The position numbers and the translations under genes were made by a program. Below the pieces are notes generated by a model. The model saw only the letters and a list, made by a program, of their open reading frames with translations, did not search any database and was not told where the DNA came from. Positions 55,904 through 64,000 of a DNA stretch of 64,000 bases are shown in pieces. Every line of letters starts with the position of its first letter. Within the stretch, counting starts at the first letter, position 1. The stretch is taken from assembly GCA_001986395.2 (NCBI GenBank), contig MQVO02000002.1, forward strand, positions 1,798,001-1,862,000. The letters are read 5' to 3'. Source of the DNA: Irpex lacteus (taxonomy: Eukaryota > Basidiomycota > Agaricomycetes > Polyporales > Irpicaceae).

Positions 55904-58757
55904 CGGCATTCGATGGCTTGTGATCACGTCTCCTCGTCCGCTCGTACTTCCACGCGTTATTTCAACATTTTAGTGGTAGTGAGATTGGTGAGTCGTATAT
56001 CCCCGTACCCAGTTTGCCTAAGGTGAAGTAGTATCCTGACTTTCAGGTAGTGAAATCGAACAGTCTTTCATGCGAGATCGTGATTTATTACTTCGTGCAT
56101 ACTGAGGCAGACGTTCGATGGACATGATCATTACCAAACTCCCTCGTAATTCACCGCACGCTTTTTTTTTACTAAACCGTAAGTCTACTTTTGCGAACGC
56201 TTCAAGCATTACTTCGTGGGTTCGTTGGTACCTTTGTTGCCCATTCACAGCAGTCGACTATAGCGCGCTCTTGTGGTCAATAGTCTACTCGAATTAGCAA
56301 CGCCTCAACATCTTCGGCCGCGATACGCAGGAGGCAGGTGTGTACCCCAGCTCTCCTAAAGTAACTCATGCTCCTTCACGCATTGGTATTTCTATTCATC
56401 CAGCCTCAAACTACCAATGCCTCCTCGGTCGAGATGCATAAAGGATGGTGAGTACCCCGGGTCTGCTGTGGAAGCTCATAGTTTACTCACGCATCTGTGT
56501 TGTAGGCAACTCTATATCCTAGTCCGGGCTTGTTGCGTTCAGTAGTCTATTTAAGCTCGGCTTTTGCTTGGACATCCATCCTGAATCGACGTTAAAGCTA
56601 CCAATACGAGTCCTGTATACTCGAGCAGTGGCCCATGATCGTCCCGTTCTCTGCGCTCGGTGCCTTGTGACAAAAATGGTATGTGCATTTCCTCAACTCG
56701 ACGAATCAATAGCAGGCCTACTTAACCTTTCACGGTGTAGCTACTATTCCATTCAGTCGTTCATATCAATCAGTGGAGACTAGAGTGCATTGTGAATGTA
56801 ATGCGCGCAAGCCTATCGAGGCCTTCCTGCCGACATACCGAATTTGTATTCGCGAATACGTCGTAGCGATTGCCATGACTGTATCTCTTGCTGCTTCATA
56901 ATACCAGTTGATCGTATTAACTTGTATTCGTCACAGCTTTCAGAAATTGTATCGACTTTTAGACAAGTATTCGCTGGTGACGCAATCCTGTTGGTGTGTT
57001 CGGCTCATATCTCTTGAATAGTATTCTCGATTGACACGACTTGTTTTGTCTCAGAGCTCCAGTCTTCCCAAATGTGTCTCAGCATTGCGAGAACTCGGTT
57101 AAGTCCGCAGAGTTCCGATACTTGATGACCATCCAGGCAAGCATCTCGACGAGTCAAGCAAGGGTAAAGTCATCGTTCTTACGGGTCCCTTTGTGATTAA
57201 AGTGACCACCCACACAACATCTATCTCAGTGACTCAAAGTTCTCGTGTACATTGAGCGATGGAGATCTCTCACTCACACCGGCGTGAAAGCTCAACTGTT
57301 AACGTTCTGCCCCGGACATGAGGAATCGACAATGACAAATCGCACACGAGCTATACCGTTTCTCTCATCTCACACACACTCGGGAATCGGGAAGTGTGGC
57401 TACCCGCTGTCTCCATTTCGCACCTAACGCCGGACCAGTACTTGGGACGACTTTTGACGTGAGATCCTACGTCCTCGCTCTAACTCTATGCCTAAATCGT
57501 TGAATAGATTACTTTACTGTGCACCCTTGTTCAGTTCGAGTGACGGACCACGGAGATGAAGAACGAGCTGTCGCACATGGTGTACGCAAAGATGGTGCCT
57601 GGCACGAGGTAGGAGGATCAGCACATTGCCTATTTGGGTAAAGAATGCTTATTCAACGCCCAAGGCTTCTTGAGGATTACCGGGAGCAGCGCCTCAGGTT
57701 TGACGTGCCTTAGTGCTAAATAGCTCGTCTCGGCCCCTTAATCTATCCTGTCAAGTCGTTGTTGGCACGTCAAACTTCGAAGTTCAGGTGCCTATCGCTC
57801 GACGGACCCCGGTGAAACGCGTGCGATCCGAGGTTGGTTCGGTGCATGGCTCATATTCCGGCGTTTTCTCGACGTAGCACCCCAGTAAGCTATCGCAGAA
57901 GTCCAATCGGCGTATGAACTTACTACGCCACCTCAGAGCCATGAAATAGGAAGATAAAGCAGGTATAAGCTAATTGAGACTTGGAAGATAAGCACCGAAG
58001 ATTGATTGCTGAACGGATACCCGCCTGTGTCGAGCCCTCACATATTCATGGTTTGTTATTTGTGCTCTCTCTTTGAAGTTTGAAATGATATGTCAACCGA
58101 TAATCTCCTTGAGTGCCTTTCGCAGGATTGATCTGAGAGATGTTTATACAATGAGAGAGATCTCCGGCAATCCCGCCATATGTCTCTTGATGCTGAAAAC
58201 CCTGAAATCATCCTTAACAGGCACGTTCGAGAAATCTTGCAGCCTGCAAATAAGCGTCGAGAAAGCTCATCGTCTTTGCGACCGAAAAAATCGCAATATG
58301 AGCTTCGCCCGCTTTCAGACGATGGCAGGCGTGTGCGTGCTCGTGATATGTGCTAAGCTGTCCTCGGTATGATCGACTCACCTGGACGTTTGGTGCTGAT
58401 GGCCAGCCTGCTCAAGAATCAGTCCGCAAGCGACTCAAGTTGCACTTGAAGTTGTCAGTCGTTTAATATCCAAGAATTATATTCTTCCTCGGCGGACGCT
58501 AATTAAACTATATTGGATCACTTTGGAGCTACGCCGTACTCGAATAGTGTCTAAGGCCGCACCGGATTGAAGGGTATGTTCTTCTATCTGATTTCCAAAG
58601 CTCCCTCTCGTTCTCCGCGTGCCAGTCTATTGTTATATTGCTATCACTCGTCCTTTTCACCCAAAATAATAAGAGGTTTAGACAGCTACATTTTGTAAAA
58701 CTCTCACGTAAATGACGACACCTTAATTACATCGTGTAAAGACGACAGAACGTTTCC
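55904..58757. other. Intergenic with degenerate repeats
   Basis: No gene recognised. A diverged repeat of about 120 bp occurs near 56293-56390 and 56412-56505 (shared GTGTGTACCCC / GTGAGTACCCC, CTCATG / CTCATA, CACGCAT). A 24-bp word at 57740-57763 is the inverse of 42369-42392. Frames such as 58073-58372 have no known features. Confidence 0.45.
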
Positions 58758-61342
58758 TTAAGCTTCGCTTGCATAGCGTGGCGGCTCCTCGTCCTCAGCA
58801 TGCTCTGCTGGTAGCTCAGAGATGATGGCCCTTGTAACACGTTCGACAAGTCTCGGCAGGAATGCAGCGTCAGTAATGAACCGTCTGCCACTGGACTGCA
58901 ACACTGGGCTGCTGCGATCTTCCACGTTGACCGCTTCTATAGTGGGTGGAACTACGGGGTCCGAAGCGCTATCTCTCGGCGCGACTAATTGTGACGGGGA
59001 GGATTGAAGTGGTGGTCTATAAAGGTCATCCTGGACCGAGGCGGCCTTGGTCGGCTGCTTGGTGCTGTTTAATATCCTTGTTCTGCGTACGATGAACGAT
59101 GGGCCCGTACGAAAATCTCCGACTTGCTGCATATTGTCTTCTTGTGGATACGGTCGAGCCATGGCGTCCTATATCATTGTGCTGCTGTCCCTGTGTCTCT
59201 TACGCATAGCTATATATACCGCTCCGAGCACCACCAGCAAGACAACCCCGCCTACCACTATGCCGCTTATTGCCCCAGGTGAGATCTGACGCGAGTGAAC
59301 CGCGTGGGCTTTGATATCTGTTGGATCAACGGGACCCATACTTCAAGTAACTTATCAATAAAACCCATCCGGTTCGTGAAATACTAGTATCTGAGATTCG
59401 CTGACTCAGCTGGTGGTAGAGATATTCGATGATGATGTGACATTGTTCAAGAAATTTGCGGTGGCATACAATACTTCCGTCGCAGTGAGCTGCCCGAAAT
59501 ACGATATGTTTGCACCTCGGATTGGGGGGCCTTCCCATGACGGGGAGTATATATTGCTGCCTTTTGTTGTTGCAAGGTCTAGCAAGGCGTTGAACTTTGA
59601 TAGAATAATGCGTTATTACTCCTATCGGAGGTGCGATTGCATGCTATAAATACCTGGACAGTGATGTAACTCCGGATGAAGATAGCTTGTGGTGATTCCG
59701 CCTCGCTTATCGCATATGCTTCATACAATGATCGTATGAAAGGTGCTGTAATTGTCGTTGTAAACATGATGGAGATTTTATGAGCAATCATAATCGCCGC
59801 ACCTCTATAGATGGTTATAAGATTAGCTGAAATAGTGCCCTGCGCTACGTCATTTGGTGAAAACCCTTGTACGATAGATAGCTTCATGAGTGAACGGAAG
59901 CGTGACAGGATGACATAAGCGTACCTTCTGTGATTATCCCGTTTGATGCGTTCGTCCACGCTACATTGAGTGGGGTCGTTGAGATTAATTGGCTCAGGCT
60001 AAAGGATCTTCGTTAGGTCCGCGAGTAATGCAAGTAAACTCCACATACAACGACATGTAAGAGCTGTTCGTTTTAGAGAGGCTGCTAAGTCCGTCCATAG
60101 TGTAACCTTGAGTGTACGAAAAGAGGCTTTGCCGGAGTTGACATTCTCCCGATGCGACGGTCACAGCATCGTATAGTGTAAACCCGTTATATAGCTGGTT
60201 GCGAATGAATTCCGCTGAATACAGGGCGGCAGACATGTATTCCGGCCTGGGGGTGCTCTGATAGAGACGAGCCGAAAGACTGTCTAGAAGTTAGTCTATA
60301 AGAAGCAATTAGACATGGAATTTGGAGCATACGCCATAAATGCACTGTCGAAGAATGAGCAAGGTACGCATTTTACGAGTGAGTACGATAGACATACGCA
60401 ACTGTAGGACCGTTGACTTCGACGTCGCTTGCATTGTTCGTAAACTTTATAAAAAGGTCGGGTTACTTCAAGGTGAGTCTAGTAGAGGGAAAGAACCATA
60501 CACGGAATACTCCTCCTGCGGTTGTAGCTGGTGAACGGTTAGTAGGCGTTTCACGGTCGATTGATATATGATGTTCTTACCACCACGACACGATCGAGAA
60601 ATATTGACTTCCTTCATGGGATGTCGTCCTGCCACAGCATCTTCAGGGGTAATCATCCAAGCACTGAGATCGTCCCATATAGACTGGGCCAGCTGAAGCG
60701 ATGATGAATCGTTGTAAGCCCTATAGGCACTTATAGCAGCCAGACCCCATGAACTTTATCGTAGTCAAACGCTTCGTAAGTAAGGTAGTACAAAGGAAGG
60801 TACGACAGCCACGTACGCGGGAAAGTAATTCTCTGGTGCAGCTTGCCTGAGACGCTCTTCAGTTATTTGGATGTTTAAAGGGGGTGTCGGTTGACTCACA
60901 CTTCGGCATATATCGCTGGTTCTCCTGACGATACTATGCGTAGACTCGTGAGAACGAGGTCTTTGTTGGTTGTAGATCCATTGAAGTAATCCCCCGTCGA
61001 TAGAGCGCTCGACATACTTGCCGACGTATGTCCTTGAAGCTCTAGCGTCTCGCTTCATACACAGGATGTCATGCGATGAATGTAAAACTCACCAGGAAAC
61101 AGGCCGGACGATTCATCCACAGTGAGATTTGACTCTTTGAGGAGTCCGCTGACGAGGGAAAGACGGTCGCCATGGTTGAGTGTTGTCGAAGGACTCTGAT
61201 GGGGAGTCCATATAAACGATGCAGTACAATTCTTTATGAATAGAGACCGGCTTACCAGCCATGTAGAAGGTATTGTGAAATCCTGAGCTCTAACGTAAAG
61301 TAATAATGAGAGAAAGGAGACGACAGATGGTACTGGCCACAT
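58758..61342 (-). CDS. GH76-like secreted protein with C-terminal membrane anchor, many small exons
   Basis: Starts at ATG 61342 with a signal peptide (MWPVPSVVSFLSLLLYVRAQ), then FTIPSTWL. Exon 2 from 61195 reads SPSTTLNHGDRLSLVSGLL. Next come STGDYFNGSTTNKDLVL; SWGLAAISAYRAYNDSSSLQ and WDDLSAWMITPEDAVAGRHP (about 60740-60610); ATTAGGVF; YMSAALYSAEFIRNQLYNG and FSYTQGYTMDGLSSLS (about 60240-60070); VAWTNASNGIITE; FIRSYITVQ and FNALLDLATTKGSNIYSPSW; then a membrane helix (GIVVGGVVLLVVLGAVYIAM) and a cytoplasmic tail ending YASEA at 58758. This order matches basidiomycete glycoside hydrolase family 76-related (alpha-1,6-mannanase-like) proteins with an anchor. An in-frame TAG after the membrane helix (near 59165) and a stop before it mean some exon borders are unsolved, so it may be damaged or alternatively spliced. 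Confidence 0.65.
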
Positions 61343-63991
61343 TTGGCGTGGTGTATGATGGGCAAAGGAGACGGTCGGCCAGGGAGGCAAAGAAGTGTGG
61401 TCGTTCTTATACGTTACGTTGCGCAGAATCAATATCACCCATCTGAGATGAAAGATACTATCTAGGTAAGACTTGTCAACCTTCTCTCGATAAGTAAGAT
61501 GCATACTGATCACGTACCGCACTGGTTCGGGCGGTCCACACTGAAGCTTATTTTACATAGCTTGCTGCTGAAGTAGAGCTGATATCATTCAGTCGAGATG
61601 AATATGGAATTACCTGACCCGGATACTTTGATGCTTTCCCAAGCATATTGACCTCACCTGTTGTCGTAGCAGTCAAGATACACAGCTGATGCAAGCTAAT
61701 GACGAGCCTAGCGACAGATAGTATGCAGTGCGTTTCCACTGATGGGCTGTTTCAGACACGGCTCGTACGATGTTTTTATTCTAACCTCGTCGGATTTTGT
61801 AGACTGGCAGGACGTCCAGACCGGACAGGACCTTAGCCAGTGCCAGTGGTGACAACAGATCCAAACTCGATAAGAACTCGCCTTCATGGTCATCGTTTTC
61901 CGCCAGCTGTTCGATTACTAACGGTATTTCAAAGCTATACGGTTCGTCAGTTGATTATCACGATGACCTTCGGCAGCATGTACGTACGAGCTGCTGAGGC
62001 TGCAACTCAATTATTGAGGCAGACAATACTGATTACACCGCTATGCGGTGAACGTGCCTGATTCTGTAGTAAAGAAAGAAGATGAACAGATGTCAGTAAT
62101 ATGCGGCGTCCACGCTATAACGTGTTCTCACCGTACACAGCACTTTTAGTACGCGGAGGTCGCTTTACCCATCTAAGCAGGTTAGGAGTCAGGGCACGAC
62201 GAAGAAGTTCATTCAAAACGAAGCAAGTAGCGATATCTCGCCCCACATTTATTATGACAAGCGTGTAGTTCTGAGCGATGCATTGGCCTTCGTCGACTCG
62301 TCCACCGGGATAGGGTTCAGTGCAGCACACCCTATTGCCTACACGCCCATGGCCCATGCCCGTTACTAGTCCCTAGATGCAGCTGCTCTATGCAGGGTCA
62401 GCCTTTCTTCATGGAATACGAGCATAGAGCAAAAATAATAGATCAGCGCGCACCGCAAGGGCAAAGACCGACCCGTTACGTGTCGTTGTCACGTGAAGTA
62501 GACATACGATGCGTATGTAAGACGAACTCCTTCGTAAGATATGATAAAGCTGGTTGGATGTCTGTGGAGCAGAGTATAGTCAATGTAGGTACAAACTATC
62601 TGGAGACGGAGAACACTTGGGTGCGTACCGCCAGCTCAGAGCTCACACCTTTTCGCGCTTCACGGCTCGTCACACGTGTAGTGGCACTTGATCGCGTGAG
62701 AGCGTCAACAGACTGAAAACTTGGCTGAGATACGCTTGAGATAGCGACTATGCAGCCTTGGGCCGTGAACTTGAACATTTTCGGACCGCCGCGTGGGATT
62801 TTTAGGGCGAATCACTGATATATACTGCAAACAGAAGTTATCGTGTCAATTCGTAATCAACATAAAGGAATTTAACCCGTACCGACTCATTCTTTTGGAG
62901 CGGTAAGCTTCTGCCAGGGCCAGTCCTTCGCTTCGGCCGGCTTACTTATACGGGATATGACCGATCTATACGGTCACCACTTAGATGTACTGCACCTGTT
63001 AAAGATATGGAGAGTAGGCAGGCTGCCAACGATATCCTACCCGCTCGACGATCACGGACCAAAATCATATTCGACTTGTTTGGCCTTCGTCGCAGTATCA
63101 TCCGGCTTGCTTCTCCGTACGACAAAATACTATATTGTCTGCTCTCAGTGAAGAGACAGCATGAGAGTATGCAATACTGCGAATTGTCAGTCAGTGGAGT
63201 ACAATGATACGGCGACATAAATAATATGCGGCACGTACCCTAAGTTGACGAATGGATTATCGTTCTACAACTTGATATGATACAGGGCTAAAGTAATAGC
63301 TCGAGGACTCCGACATTCAGGACGAAGCGATGGCTGAGACTCGTCCACGCTACTGTATCTTCGTGCCTCAGAGCAGAGAGTGATTATATTTCCAAATCCA
63401 TAATAGACAGAGTAATTTGATCTACCAAATGGTCTAATGTTTGTGTGTTAGAATCTGGCAAGCAAGCCACAATATTGTAATGAAGAATCGGTGAACTGAC
63501 TAGGACAGCCTGCCCATAAGACGACCCTGGACTCTAGAGCTTTCATTGATAATTGGGCCTCATATAGCGACATAAGTACTATATCATCCTTCGTCACGGC
63601 GACGAAATGGATGAGGGTCATATGTGAAATTTACTGTCAGTCAAGATGTGAAGTAGTCGAGGTGATAAGTACGGCGACAAAAGTACGTACCTTTTACTCG
63701 TTGTCATTCTACAGCTGGTTCGATGTTGGAGCCATATCTGTCACTTGGTATACTTAGCTATTTGTGTTTCTCGCTTTTCGCCTTCAGACATCTGAAACTG
63801 TCCATCGATTATGTGGTGTCGTTCAAGTTCGAATTCAAGTTTGACGGCGGTGGCCGGCGCCTCATAGTGACTTGAGCTGTGACAAGCGCGTTACACTCGC
63901 GTTACCCGCGCTAAACGCGTTGTGTCACGCACTTTGTCTTCGTCACTCGTCTGTTTCTCTCACCTCCTCCCGTTCCACGTCCACCGCCACC
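61343..63991. other. No gene recognised
   Basis: Short frames on both strands (for example 62390-62716 plus) lack family features. The first few hundred bases to the right of 61342 are the promoter side of the GH76-like gene. The last 120 bp are pyrimidine-rich (TCTGTTTCTCTCACCTCCTCC) and look like a leader of the next gene. Confidence 0.4.
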
Positions 63992-64000
63992 ATGCTCGAA
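63992..64000 (+). CDS. Probable start of a gene running off the right edge
   Basis: ATGCTCGAA at the very end is preceded by CCGCCACC, a strong start context, and by a pyrimidine-rich leader typical of expressed fungal genes. Only three codons are visible, so the product is unknown. Confidence 0.4.

Overview
The window looks like a gene-poor, transposon-rich stretch of a filamentous basidiomycete (Agaricomycete-type) nuclear genome. Supporting this: genes are broken by many short (about 47-65 nt) GT-AG introns with GTRNGT donors, several family types are typical of Agaricomycetes (KDZ transposase, DUF7918 protein, GH76-like membrane-anchored protein, fungal C2H2 factor with a C-x-C second finger), and there are MULE, Ty1/copia and solo-LTR remains. 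I could not assign a species.

Left part (1-16 kb): the 5' half of a Ty1/copia retrotransposon on the minus strand runs off the left edge, with a primer binding site matching an internal piece of initiator tRNA-Met. A tandem duplication (6110-7049) and an apparently intact five-exon DUF7918 gene (7247-8467) follow. Then come a decayed transposase C-terminus (9.1-9.8 kb), a decayed BiP/Kar2 Hsp70 copy (10.2-11.4 kb) and a MULE transposase gene with stops (11650-15218, minus).

Centre (15.4-31.5 kb): a roughly 600-bp-armed inverted repeat separates two divergently oriented MULE copies. The plus-strand copy is split by a 2.4-kb element with 713-bp terminal inverted repeats (TIRs) and an 8-bp target duplication. 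It is then cut off by a 10.74-kb element (20730-31470) with 424-bp TIRs that share the terminal sequence CAGTAGTGGTAC with the smaller one. The large element carries three multi-exon genes whose frames I could follow end to end: a 1102-residue KDZ transposase (one in-frame TAG), a 401-residue protein ending in a viroplasmin/RNase H1 N-terminal-type domain, and a divergently transcribed 707-residue protein of unknown function. I read this as a large autonomous-type KDZ element with two cargo or accessory genes, and the 2.4-kb element as a non-autonomous relative.

Right of it (31.5-49.5 kb): a gene fragment whose intron is cut by the KDZ element, a broken gag-like gene, a 54-bp satellite with inverted copies, a 483-bp solo LTR, an inverted-repeat element filled with ACAATG/ACAACG microsatellite, a small two-exon gene behind a TATA box, a damaged hot-dog thioesterase gene, and long tracts of degenerate tandem repeats including a roughly 190-bp satellite.

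Far right (49.5-64 kb): ordinary host genes return: a two-finger C2H2 factor with a second 698-codon ORF overlapping it in another frame, a complete nine-exon Mpv17/PMP22-family gene, a four-exon gene of unknown function, a minus-strand GH76-like secreted/membrane protein gene, and the first codons of a gene at the right edge.
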